NCBI RefSeq assembly: GCF_041146395.1
Contig: NC_090997.1
Coordinates: forward strand, 33,521,501 to 33,585,500
Direction: 5' to 3'
DNA length: 64,000 bases
Origin: Eulemur rufifrons
Lineage: Eukaryota; Chordata; Mammalia; Primates; Lemuridae
The translations under genes were made by a program, and so were the position numbers. Below, one piece after another: positions 12,780-23,214 of this stretch (positions are counted from its first letter, which is position 1; each line of letters begins with the position of its first letter). The notes below the pieces were generated by a model. It was given only the letters and a program-made list of their open reading frames with translations, made no database searches and was not told where the DNA came from.

Positions 12780-14058
12780 TTAGGTTATTAAATGTGAAAT
12801 GTCCAATTTCCTTAAGTACTAAGTTTGACAGTTGATATTTGTGACGTTTCCCTTTGACACTTCTTGTTTTATTTTTATTGTGAAGCTGCATCCTCAGTCT
12901 TTCAAACCCACAGTTTGGCTTGCGATTATCTTTCAGATTTTTTGTAGAGTAATTCTTGTGAAGCCATGGATATGTCAAAAATTTATATTATCATCGAATA
13001 TAAGTTCCATCGTGGAACCAGTGCAGCACAGATAGCTCTAAATGTCAATGAAGTGTTTGGGAAGAATGTGACTAATGAATGCATAGTATGTCAATGGTTT
13101 TAGAAGTTCCGTTCTGGTTACTATAATCTTGAAAATGAGCCACATGGGCAACCTGAGACCAAGGTGGATGATGATGAGCTGAAAGCTGTAGTGGAAGCGA
13201 ATCCACCTCAACCTACGTGTGAATTAGCAGCAAGGTTTGATGTTATTTTTCCAATATTGGACCATTTGAAACAAATCGGCCAGGTAAAGTTGTTGTATAG
13301 ATGGGTACCACATGAATTAAAGAGCATCAGAAGAGAAATCATCTCGAAGCTTGCCTTTCTTTGCTGTCACAACATAAATGTGAACCATTTCTACACAGTA
13401 TTGTTATGTGTGATGAAAAATGGATTCTTTTTGACAATCGCAAGCATTTGACACAATGGTTGGATAAAGATGAAGTGTCGAAACACAGTCCAAAACTGAA
13501 TACTCTTCAGAAAAGACTAATGTTGTCTGTTTGGTGGTGCAGGGCTGGTATTATCCACTATAGCTTCATGAATCCTGGTCAATCCATTACAGCAGAAGTC
13601 TACTCCAACCAATTGGACAAAATGATGAGGATGCTTGCAATTAAGCAGCAGAGATTGGCCACTAGAGACAGGCCAATTCTCTTGCAAGACAACACTCGAC
13701 CACATGTCACACAAACAATAGCACTCAAACTATAGGGGCTAGACTTGGAAACTCTCTGTCATCCACCATATTCACCAGACCCTGCACCAACTGACCACCA
13801 CTTCTTCCAGGCTTTGGACCACTTCTTGCAAGGAAAACTATTCAATTCTCAACAAGCTGTGGAAAACACCTTTTGAGATTTCATCACCACTTGCTCTCCA
13901 GGCTTCTTCCCTGCTGGCATAAACAAGCTACTGTTAAGATGGCAAAACTGTGTCAATAGTTTAGGTGCATCTTTTGATTAATTGTACTACTTCTTGTTTG
14001 AGATATAATAAACTAAACTTTTGATTCTAAATTAGACATTTCATATTTAATGACCTAA
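12780..14058 (+). mobile_element. Full-length mariner (Tc1/mariner) transposon, inactive
   Basis: 1279 bp with imperfect terminal inverted repeats of about 29 bp: the left end begins TTAGGTTATTAAATGTGAAA and the right end, read on the opposite strand, begins TTAGGTCATTAAATATGAAA. A TA target dinucleotide flanks each end (12778-12779 and 14059-14060), the mariner insertion signature. The interior is a decayed transposase gene on the + strand. The TIRs and protein motifs point to a mariner of the D,D34D class. I cannot assign the exact Repbase family. Confidence 0.93.
12966..13981 (+). pseudogene. Mariner transposase pseudogene
   Basis: Start ATG at 12966 and natural stop TAA at 13979-13981, near the usual mariner length of about 345 residues. 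Visible: an N-terminal helix-turn-helix region (YKFHRGTSAAQIALNVNEVF), the WVPHEL linker motif, CDEKWILFDNR with the first catalytic Asp at 13412-13414, LLQDNTRPH with the second at 13688-13690, and YSPDPAPTD with the third at 13793-13795. Exactly 34 codons separate the second and third Asp, counting the nonsense codon between them. It is broken by TAG at 13101, an indel region and frameshift at about 13320-13360, TAG at 13733 and TGA at 13874. The stops look like C-to-T changes (CAG or CGA in relatives). It cannot make an active transposase. Confidence 0.92.
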
Positions 14059-14484
14059 TATTTCTAATATTGAAACTATTTTATCTGAATTACCTTTGGC
14101 ACTAGAAAAAGCATTTAGCCACGCTATAACAATTAAGACATTTATAATCAACAAACTCATGTTTAGCGTTTAAAAACAAGGATAATTATTTCAATATCCT
14201 GCTCTTCTCTTAGTTTTTTAAAACAGTTTTACCGTTAGTTTTATTTTTATAGTATGATATATGAGAGTATACATTAACATTGCAGGCCTACCAGTTGTAA
14301 GTTATGTTTAAAGTGCTCAGAGAGAAAAGTCAAGTTCTAACGGGGTATACTTTCAAATTGGTATTCTTTTCAGAAATATCTTTAATTCTACTGAATTGTA
14401 ATTCTTTCTTCAAATATTATTTTATGTAAGTTGTAATACTTCATGGTTTTTATAAAAAATAATTCCTTTCTGCATTGCTTTTAG

Positions 14485-14615
14485 GTGAAGCTGTGGTATG
14501 ATAAAGTGGGACACCAGTTGATCGTAAATGTTCTGCAAGCAACAGATCTACCCTCTAGAGTAGATGGGCGTCCCAGGAATCCCTATGTAAAAATGTATTT
14601 TCTTCCAGATAGAAG
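14485..14615 (+). CDS. RIMS2: RIMS2 exon: C2A domain, first third
   Basis: 131 nt, starts in phase 0 and ends with AG carried over. Encodes VKLWYDKVGHQLIVNVLQAT, DLPSRVDGRPRNPYVKMYF and LPDR: C2 strands beta 1-3 and the first calcium-loop region. The usual (S/D)DPYVK Asp is Asn here (RNPYVK), consistent with RIM C2A being a non-calcium-binding C2 domain. Acceptor CTTTTAG; donor GTAGTG at 14616 is weak. Confidence 0.97.
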
Positions 14616-15047
14616 GTAGTGAATAATATTAGAAAAAAGTATGCTAAAATCTATACTAATAGAAAAAGTAGCATTTCCTCTTTTGGTATATGTTTTGAAA
14701 ATGTGATAGCTAACTCTCTCTGAGGAATAAGCTACATTGTACCTGAAAAAAAATCCCTCAAGCCTTGTATTTATTTGAAATTAATCTGCCAATTTAAAAA
14801 AATGTCCTTGTTTATACATATGTTAATCTTTGATAGTGACACATTTATAATATACCTTTGTGTGTCATTATCTTAACTACTGATTATATTGTAAATGAAA
14901 TTAGAATATTATTACAGTCTTAGACTTTTAAAAAGTTATAAATTAAAAATAGTAAAAATACCAGTGGCAGTATTACATGTAACTACAGTAGATGGCAGCA
15001 TATACTTGTTTTTGCTTTCTCATTTACAAAACATACTTATTTTTCAG
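14616..15047 (+). other. RIMS2: RIMS2 intron (within C2A)
   Basis: 432 bp, AT-rich, with no recognised repeat. It ends in TTTTTCAG. Confidence 0.9.
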
Positions 15048-15219
15048 TGATAAAAGTAAAAGGAGGACAAAAACAGTAAAGAAAGTACTAGAGCCAAAAT
15101 GGAATCAAACTTTTGTCTATTCACATGTACATCGTAGAGATTTTAGAGAACGAATGTTAGAAATAACTGTATGGGATCAACCAAGAGTGCAAGAAGAAGA
15201 AAGTGAATTTCTTGGAGAG
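15048..15219 (+). CDS. RIMS2: RIMS2 exon: C2A domain, middle
   Basis: 172 nt. T completes Ser, then DKSKRRTKTVKKVLEPKWNQ, TFVYSHVHRRDFRERMLEIT and VWDQPRVQEEESEFLGE. It carries the basic beta-4 strand (KSKRRTKTVKK), a lipid/PIP2-type surface in C2 domains, and the third loop (WDQPRVQEEES), which lacks the full Asp set needed for calcium. Donor GTGATG at 15220. The following intron is only 126 bp. Confidence 0.97.
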
Positions 15220-15345
15220 GTGATGTATATTATAAAGATTCAATTCAAATACTTAATGAAGTTCTTGTGATATCTATTAATTATGATTGCTTTTATGTTA
15301 CGTTTTGGTAAAGGTCCTTGACTTATTTGAGAATTACCCTTTCAG

Positions 15346-15499
15346 ATCCTCATAGAGTTGGAGACAGCGCTTTTAGATGATGAACCACATTGGTATAAAC
15401 TTCAAACACATGATGAATCTTCACTACCTCTGCCTCAGCCATCACCTTTCATGCCAAGGCGACACATTCATGGAGAAAGTTCTAGCAAAAAACTACAAA
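15346..15499 (+). CDS. RIMS2: RIMS2 exon: C2A domain, end, and linker
   Basis: 154 nt, starts in phase 0 and ends with A carried over. Encodes ILIELETALLDDEPHWYKLQ, then THDESSLPLPQPSPFMPRR and HIHGESSSKKLQ. The WYKLQ motif closes the C2 beta-sandwich. After it comes a Ser/Pro-rich linker with basic patches. Acceptor CCCTTTCAG, donor GTAGGT at 15500. Confidence 0.97.
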
Positions 15500-16578
15500 G
15501 TAGGTTAAGGTCTTTTTAGTTACCAGAAAATAATTATGTTGTAATGATGAAATTCAAGGTCAACATTCAAGACATTTTTTCAGATGTTTTATTAGAGATC
15601 AAAGTATTAGAAAATTATTCATCTATATGAAGAAATTCAACGAAATTATTTTCTCCATTTCACAATGAAAATAATATAGATGGTATAGTAGAATAATTTC
15701 AGAGCTGAAAGCTGAAAATCTCTAAATTACAATTCTTGCACAGGACTGGTTGTGTTGTTGATTGGTTAACTCACAGAATAATTTCCAACGTCATTGATGG
15801 ATTGCTAAGTGTAGGGTCTTAATAACTTCATAGTTCATGGGTATTTTTAGTATTATTTACAAAACATATGTTTAAAACATTAGGAAGTATGTTTGTTGTT
15901 ATTTTTGCAGTAATTGGGAAAAATTATTTATCTCTACGTATTTTTGAGTTACGACTCATTTAACTACTGAAACTTAGGAGCCTCGTTTTGGTAATCTGAA
16001 ACCAGATTTTTTTTCTCATGTAATTGGATATTTCATGTTAGTGATTCCCTGATCAGTCATTTCCTGATAATTAATGTTTAATGAAGTATAATGACTAATT
16101 TTGGAAGCTAAACATAAATATTTTATAAAAGACTCTTACTGATGCCCTTTCCACAATATGGACTCCATAGAACTCCAGACAAGAAAGGTCTTTTTGAACC
16201 TTTTCACTCAGCCTCATCCTCTCTGAACTGCAGAGGACACTTAATTGTGTAGAAAATATTATACTATATACACTTTTGCTATAGGCTTTTAATATGATAT
16301 TTTTAATTGAAGAATAATCTGAAATGTCAAAATCTTACTCTATAAAGTCTCTTTGTTATGTCTTTAGTGTGATGTTATAAGGAGAAAATACTGAGAAAAT
16401 GTTATCCTTAGAGAACAAACATGTCTTTAAAAAATAGCTCAGAGTTTACTTTGTATTATTCTTGTTCAAAAGTATTTGAGTAGTAATGTAATTAGCTTTT
16501 TAAAAAATTTGACCATGTCCTTTACATTTCATAAACCAACCAGACACAGAGGTATCTGTTTGCCTTACTGTTGTGCAG
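15500..16578 (+). other. RIMS2: RIMS2 intron
   Basis: 1.08 kb of AT-rich sequence with no repeat I recognise. Ends in TTACTGTTGTGCAG. Confidence 0.88.
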
Positions 16579-16650
16579 GATCTCAGCGAATCAGTGATAG
16601 TGACGTCTCAGATTATGAGGTTGATGATGGTATTGGAGTAGTTCCTCCAG
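16579..16650 (+). CDS. RIMS2: RIMS2 exon: acidic linker after C2A
   Basis: 72 nt, phase 1 at both ends, so it can be skipped without a frame change. GA completes Arg, then SQRISDSDVSDYEVDDGIGV and VPP. The SDSDVSDYEVDDG motif is an acidic, casein-kinase-like phosphoacceptor stretch conserved between RIM1 and RIM2. Donor GTGCGT at 16651 is moderately strong. Confidence 0.95.
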
Positions 16651-18372
16651 GTGCGTGGGTGAAGAGCATGGCCCTGCTTCACTGTGCTGCTTTGCTTGTT
16701 TTCACTGTCAACTTCCAGACTTCCTACGGATACTAAACCGAGGATTTATAGCACAGAGAAATCAGTATTATATTATTCCATGGTGACTTGCGTTTCAAAT
16801 TGTTAAGAAAGCTTTAAATGGAGTACTCTTTATTAATTAGCCTCCCCACTTATTTGATTTAGTCAGATTCTTCCTTAGAAGTGTGGCTAGCTAGATGAAA
16901 CAAATCATTATTTCACAATGCTCTGCGCATAAGTGAAAATATGAATTTCATTTTGAAAGGATATGGTTAATTTTATTAAATAAAAATTCCATTCTCCTGT
17001 GTTTTATATTGTATTTCTATGATTTTTCTTCCTTCATTTCTGATAATAATGTAGCCTTCCATGGAATATACTGAGAAAGATGCATGGCAGGGTTTAAAAC
17101 TGCATGTGGCATGGCTATAACTTTTAATGCTTTTTGTGATGTGTTCACCACTAATTATACCTAGAATGTGTGTGTAGTTTAAAAATAAGAAAATGTTTTA
17201 GAAGGATTCAGTATTCACTTAAAGTCAACATCTTTTTGTCATTGTATAAGTTAGTAAAGTTTTATGATGTCATGCAGTTTAAATGTTTCTCATATGACTT
17301 TTGCCAGGAAAATGTGTAAAATCAAATATTAAAGGCTTGCTTTCTTGGCACTAATCCTATACTATTTTCTCAATTTACTAATGAAAAGATTGTAAATATT
17401 CAAATAAAAAGAAATTAGAGAGACAATCCTTAGATATACACATATGAATTATTACAAGCAGTTCTTCAAGACAATATTGACAAATTTCCCCTTAATTTAT
17501 GTGATTTCTCAGATGGGAATCCCCCCATTTGAGGGCATTGGTTTTGATAAAATTGGTAGATTCCACACGACTGAGTGTAAGTTCACAATTTGGAGAGATG
17601 CTTGCGACTTTATTAAAACTGGGAGAAAATTATGGAGAGTTCTCTAAAATCAGGCTTTATTTGCTCCCTTTAATTCAAAGAAAATATTCAAAGTCCCTGA
17701 TTGTATATGCCCTAAAGAAGCTGAAAAGCTCAACTCAAAATGTTCTACCACTGCCAAATTTTAAACTTTCTAATACTTTACATTTTTAGAGTGCAGAATT
17801 CTAAGATTTGTTTGATATATTTACTATCTTTTCCACTTAGGGAAATATAGCAGGTTCCGAAAGCAGTTGAGACAACCAGAGCTACATTTTATTAACTTTG
17901 TAGTCATAACATTATTGTTATTTAAAATAAATAATTTTAGCTGCTTTAGAATAAAAATAACCATATACAGAGTGCCCTCATCTTAGGTGAGGCATCTGGT
18001 AACCTCAAATTTTCAGAGCATTATTGCAATTCAGAAAATGGGAAAAAATTTCTAATTCTGCCTCAATTAAAACGTTGAGATTAGCCTAAAATTGTTCCAT
18101 TCCATTCATTTGTTTGAAGGTAGACTACATGTTGTCAATAATAAACACATGAAGAAAACCAAATTATTATAAAAAGAAAAGAACTAAAATGCATATTTAT
18201 TTGGGATCATTTTGTATAGAGTCAAATGTTATAACTTTGAATATTATATCATATAAATGACATTCAAAACGACTTTGAGTCACCAAAATAATATACATTG
18301 CCTTTAGTATACTCTATAAATTCAGAACTTACTAGTGAAGTCTAGGAAAAGTTACATTAAAAGTTGTTAATA

Positions 18373-18701
18373 GGCCGGGCGCGGTGGCTCACGCCTGTAA
18401 TCCTAGCACTCTGGGAGGCCGAGGCGGGTGGATTGCTCAAGGTCAGGAGTTCGAGACCAGCCTGAGCGAGACCCCGTCTCTACTAAAAATAGAAAGACAT
18501 TATATGGACAACTAAAAATCTATATAGAAAAAATTAGCCGGGCATAGTGGCGTATGCCTGTAGTCCCAGCTACTCGGGAGGCTGAGGCAGTAGGATCGCT
18601 TAAGCTGAGGAGTCTGAGGTTGCTGTGAGCTAAGCTGACGCCACGGCACTCACTCTAGCCTGGGCAACAAAGTGAGACTCTGTCTCAACAAAAAAAAAAA
18701 A
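18373..18701 (+). mobile_element. Alu SINE, lemur-type dimer
   Basis: Starts GGCCGGGCGCGGTGGCTCAC, has the long linker (ATTATATGGACAACTAAAA) between monomers, the right-arm text CACGGCACTCACTCTAGCC and a short A tail. Flanked by a perfect 14-bp target-site duplication AAAAGTTGTTAATA at 18359-18372 and 18702-18715. The A-box side of the left arm has a small deletion (GCCTGAGCGAGACC). Confidence 0.95.
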
Positions 18702-19077
18702 AAAAGTTGTTAATATATAAAAAGTTTTAGGATATCACTTGTTTCCCTAAAGTCCCTTGGTAGTAATAGGATAAAAGAGGAATTAATTTCTATGTAAATA
18801 CAAAAATATCCAAAAAAAATTAATTACACACTTTTAACAGAAAGATGCCAAAATTCTCTAACATGTATTCATAATAATTAATTATACAAAATCTACTTAC
18901 ATATCTTGAATATTCATTGAAATCTTGAAATAGTGCTCTCAAGTCAGTATTGGCCTTCTATAATTATTGTATAATTGGTACCAAATGATAATTTAAAATG
19001 TGTAAATAAATCAAGCCTTGGATAAATTATCTTTAAAAACAGCCTTTTTAAATAATTAACTACATAGCATATTCACT

Positions 19078-19130
19078 ACCTGTTAATTTATTTATTTATT
19101 TATTTATTTTTTTTTTTACCTGTTAATTTA
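19078..19130. repeat. T-rich (TTTA)n tract between 13-bp direct repeats
   Basis: ACCTGTTAATTTA occurs at 19078-19090 and again at 19118-19130, enclosing 27 bp of (TTTA)4 plus a T run. This resembles a reverse-oriented poly(A) tail with target-site duplication but no element body. Replication slippage is the alternative. Confidence 0.7.
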
Positions 19131-20514
19131 GTTGGTCTCTTTCTAGTCTTAAGAAAAGCTTTTTATACACAAAACAAAATTACTATTTTTTGATAATAGA
19201 CAAAAAATTAAAGCATATGAACATATAAATTATGCAGTTTATGGTTATTAAGCTAATGTTTTCACAGAGTAACAGAATGGTTGAGCTTCTTTGGTCTCGG
19301 CATTGTCAAATGGCATTTGATGAAATATTTAAAGACATTTCTCATACATTAAACTTAGTCATAAGATCATGAATTCACAACAAATAAACTGCTGGAGGAT
19401 ATTAGACTGCCTTTAATTTAAGTGATGTTTCATGGCATATTTTTAAAATAATACAGGAGTTATGAAGTAAAAAATGAAGAACAGTTTTAGCTGCCCAGTT
19501 AAATTTAAAGTTTTCATGATTTGTTTATATTTTATGTAGTTGAAAATATAATTATATTTTTCTTTGGCCACATAATTTTCTATTTTTCTTGCAATGATAG
19601 AAAACAATTGCCTTTGTGAAAAAATTTTAAACTCTAAACTGTTATGGTTTTAAGATTACTGTTTTATTTTAACCAAATCAGAGATGATATAAATCTTTTT
19701 ACTTCAAGGAAAAAGTGGCTGTTAGAATTTATTTTTAATTACAATTATGTTAACTGTATTAACTTAATTATGCTAATAATTAACATAATTGTGAAATAAA
19801 TTCAGATGTCCAAAGTAGACGGTTGCTTCTTTAGGAGGATTAATTTTCTCTACATCATTGTCATAGTCATCTCCATTCACATACTATTAACATTTGAAAA
19901 TTGCAATATTATCTGTGGTTTGCAAAATTCATGGTCAGTATAAGAGTGAAGATCTGCTACTCTTTTTTGTAAATTAAAACTGGTGTGATATTTTTATTTT
20001 CTTCATTAAAATTGATATTATGTAATTTTTATTTTCTTACTAATGAGGCCATCAGCAATTCAACTAAAATATTTTTTCCTTTAGTAGAAAAATTCAAATA
20101 AAGAATTTATTTAAGTTTAAAGAGACACCAAATTTCTAAGCATTGACTTGCACGTTAACTCTAGTTCACTGTTAAGTGCTTGGCTTGTGTTGTTGAATAG
20201 TCACTAACTCATTCATTCTGTAAATTAAAATAGTGTACCACTTCATCATAATGTCTAAAGCATCAACAGTCATATTCATAGTTGGTATCTCCATAGTACC
20301 TTTGAGCCAAACTGTAACCTGTTTTTATGCATGTATATGTTACACTCTGTGTACGTATACTTAATACTTTTGAAGATCGGGTTAATAATACTGATTGCAT
20401 GGCATTTATTCTTAATAGGTCAATGGCTGCTTTAATATAATTTGATGTCTCCACATTAGTGCTTGCATTATGGAAGCATACTGACTAAGTTTTTTCTGTG
20501 TGTACTCTCACCAG

Positions 20515-20671
20515 TAGGCTATAGGTCTAGTGCTAGAGAAAGTAAATCTACAACATTAACTGTGCCAGAACAGCAAAGAACAACTCATCACCGCTCACGT
20601 TCAGTATCTCCTCATCGCGGCGATGATCAGGGAAGGCCGCGTTCACGTTTACCAAATGTGCCATTACAGAG
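20515..20671 (+). CDS. RIMS2: RIMS2 exon: linker with RIM-BP-binding motif
   Basis: 157 nt. TA completes Val, then GYRSSARESKSTTLTVPEQQ, RTTHHRSRSVSPHRGDDQGR and PRSRLPNVPLQ. The SRLPNVP motif fits the R-x-L-P-x-x-P type ligand of RIM-BP SH3 domains, which couples RIM to calcium channels. RSRSVSPHR is a typical basophilic kinase or 14-3-3-like site. Donor GTAGGC at 20672. It ends with AG carried over, the phase used by all nine following junctions up to 52617. Confidence 0.96.
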
Positions 20672-21392
20672 GTAGGCTTTAAAATGGGCTCAGTGTCCCT
20701 GACAGTACATTTTTATTCTAATACCATGTCAATTGCTGCAAGACTCTAACTGAAATGAAATCATGGTTTGGTCAATCAAATTATTTTTCCAGAATCATTT
20801 GTGGGCAAAATGCTTTTTTAGTCTACCCAACTTATACAACAGTCTATTCGTCAATCTCAAGAAATTCCCCACAGAGTGGAAGAAGTTTATGTCCCAAGCA
20901 TAGTTTTTGAGTAATTGTCTTGTATTCTATTTGCTAGTTTTCTCTCTTGTTAGGGTAAGTTGTATGGTAATGAATCAGAACTGTGGAGGGAAATGACGAA
21001 GACGATAATGTTAAGAGGCAGAATGGATTTTTAGGAAGTTTAGGATTATCTCTTTGAAGCACTTTAAATGCTACAAAACATAAATAAAACATATGGTGTT
21101 CTATTTCATTTTATTCTGAAACACACTTCTGAAATTATAATTAAATATGCAGATGAAAATTGTCCTTTTTGACAGAGGTGCAAAGGCAGGTTGGAGAAAT
21201 GCGGTGTAGGCAAAACACTCATAGGGAATAAATACACTTAATTCATTGATAAAATAAGTTTTTGTTATGATGCCAACACTTTTCAAGCTATGTCTATTTG
21301 CAGATTACTGTAAATTCCTTCCCTTTAGTCTGTCTACCTGTTTTGGGAAGATGATACACATTGACACGCATACATTTTTTTAATCATTTTAG
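20672..21392 (+). other. RIMS2: RIMS2 intron
   Basis: 721 bp, no recognised repeat. The acceptor is preceded by a T tract (CATTTTTTTAATCATTTTAG). Confidence 0.88.
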
Positions 21393-21518
21393 GAGTTTAG
21401 ATGAAATTCATCCAACAAGAAGGTCACGTTCTCCAACCAGACACCATGATGCCTCCCGAAGTCCAGTTGATCATAGATCCAGAGATGTGGATAGTCATTA
21501 TTTATCAGAACAAGACAG
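21393..21518 (+). CDS. RIMS2: RIMS2 cassette-type exon 1 of the 2-2 run
   Basis: 126 nt (42 codons), phase 2 at both ends. G completes Arg, then SLDEIHPTRRSRSPTRHHDA, SRSPVDHRSRDVDSHYLSEQ and D. Arg/Ser-rich with RSRSPTR and SRSP phosphosite-like motifs. It is the first of eight successive exons that can each be skipped without a frameshift. Donor GTACTT at 21519. Confidence 0.96.
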
Positions 21519-23151
21519 GTACTTGTCCAAATTATGATCTCGACATTATGAATTTTTTTCTGTTTATTCTGTTTTAATATATATGGATATTGTGGCATAG
21601 TACATTAGAGAGTAAAAGTATTTCATCACTCAACACTGACCTTCTGTCAAGGAACAATTGTTAAAATATTCTAGTAGAAATGTAATTCTAGGAAATATTT
21701 GGCTAATATTATATTGTTATAAATATTTTTTACAAAATCAAAATTTATATTTAGCCAGTTTTAAAGGTATAGCTTGTTGTTGACTTAGTGACCTAAATTA
21801 TAGAAGGGAGTCTATCTAAGCAATTATCAAATATTTTATCTTTTGTGGGTCACAATGTTTGAGATGTTATTTATGTAATTATAAAAATTATGTTGTGTAT
21901 TTAATTAAAAACATTTTGGATATGGGTCATCTGAAAGACAGTTGATGTTTGCAGAGTTTCTATAAGAACTGCTATAATAATTCATATAACAATAATGTTT
22001 CTGTTATATACCTCTTTTTTCATAAAATCTCTTTCCATAAAATGTTCATGAAATATAAAATATTGAGATGGATTCTTTCTTGTGTGTATATGTACCTTAG
22101 TTTATTTCTGCATTTATTTATGAACAAATGTTTTATGGAAATAATTACTATAAATCTATATTATGAACCTGTTGTTCTACATGCCCACAGACTTTCTTCT
22201 CAACATACTCATATACTTGTACAATTAGTCTGACCACATGCTCATGATCTGATTTAAGGTTTTATAATACCTTGTTGAATATTCTCTTCTGGCTTTTGAA
22301 GTGGAGAAACTTTTGGTGAGGAGTAGGGGAGTGACAGTAGTGCTGAATGATTTTTCGCCACGGAGTCAAGGACACAGGACCCAAGTAGATCTTCTTGCCT
22401 ACATAATCGTCACCTTTCTATGGGAAGTAGGGCCATGACCTTCAAGCGTGGAATCACAGTGGGTAGCAGGAAGGGAATTACTCTGAGGAATAGGATTCCA
22501 GACTGCTCAGCTTGTGTTTAGTTGAGCGAGGGCCACTTTTGTCAACATTCATTGGGCCACTGTGAATTTAGGTGAGGAGGGAAAGCAAAGGGCTTCCTGA
22601 CCAGGCCAATCAATATAGTGAAATTAATTTGGATATAGAAAAAGTATCAGTTTTAAAATAAATAATTCTAATCAAGTATATTCTTAGTTAATAAGAAACA
22701 TGATATTGCATTTTTAGAGGCTATAAAAGCCAACAAAATTATCATGTTTTAAGTTGCTAAAAAGAAATTAAAAACTTTTAAGGTTCCCATCAGTATCAGA
22801 AAGGCCAAATTTATAGTATTTTTAAAAAATGCTTAAACGTCTATAATTGGAAATAGACTTCTATATCTTATTTGGGGAAGGTTTATTTTTGTTTTGTTTT
22901 AATATTCTATAAAATCATTTTGAAATACAATAGCAAATCAGCGACAGCTAGGACTTCTACCATAATGTTTGTATTTTATTGTTTAAATTTTTTAAATGCT
23001 GTCATGTTTATTTTTGTTTAACCTCTCAAGCAAATATGCTAGTGCAGACAATCTGGTTTCTTCCCTTTTCATGTTTTCATTGGCATACCATTGGCATAAC
23101 CCATGTGTCATAATTTATCTGTTTCACTCACCACCCATCCTGTTTGTGCAG
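21519..23151 (+). other. RIMS2: RIMS2 intron
   Basis: 1.63 kb. Contains a GC-richer block at about 22300-22620 in which I recognise no family with confidence. The rest is AT-rich. Ends in CATCCTGTTTGTGCAG. Confidence 0.85.
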
Positions 23152-23214
23152 TGAGCTTCTTATGCTGCCCAGAGCAAAACGAGGACGAAGTGCAGAATGC
23201 CTACATACTACCAG
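23152..23214 (+). CDS. RIMS2: RIMS2 cassette-type exon 2 of the 2-2 run
   Basis: 63 nt (21 codons), phase 2-2. T completes Ser, then ELLMLPRAKRGRSAECLHTT. The RAKRGRSAE basophilic site is a hallmark of RIM2. Acceptor TGTGCAG, donor GTAAAT at 23215. Confidence 0.96.

Larger units (their letters stand above)
10955..14484 (+). other. RIMS2: RIMS2 intron with Alu and mariner
   Basis: 3.53 kb. Contains an antisense L2 end (about 11100-11215), an Alu (11967-12257) and a full-length mariner element (12780-14058). The stretch 11220-11960 and the stretch 14060-14484 show nothing I recognise. Confidence 0.9.
16651..20514 (+). other. RIMS2: RIMS2 intron
   Basis: 3.86 kb. Contains a lemur-type Alu (18373-18701) and a short T-rich tract flanked by a 13-bp direct repeat (19078-19130). 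Open frames at 17444-17789 have no recognisable homology. Otherwise AT-rich with nothing recognised. Confidence 0.88.

Noticed and set aside
13517..13714. 65-codon antisense open frame
   Set aside because: Shadow of the mariner transposase on the opposite strand.
14992..15270. 92-codon open frame treated as a stand-alone gene
   Set aside because: It is the RIMS2 C2A exon 15048-15219 extended into flanking introns.
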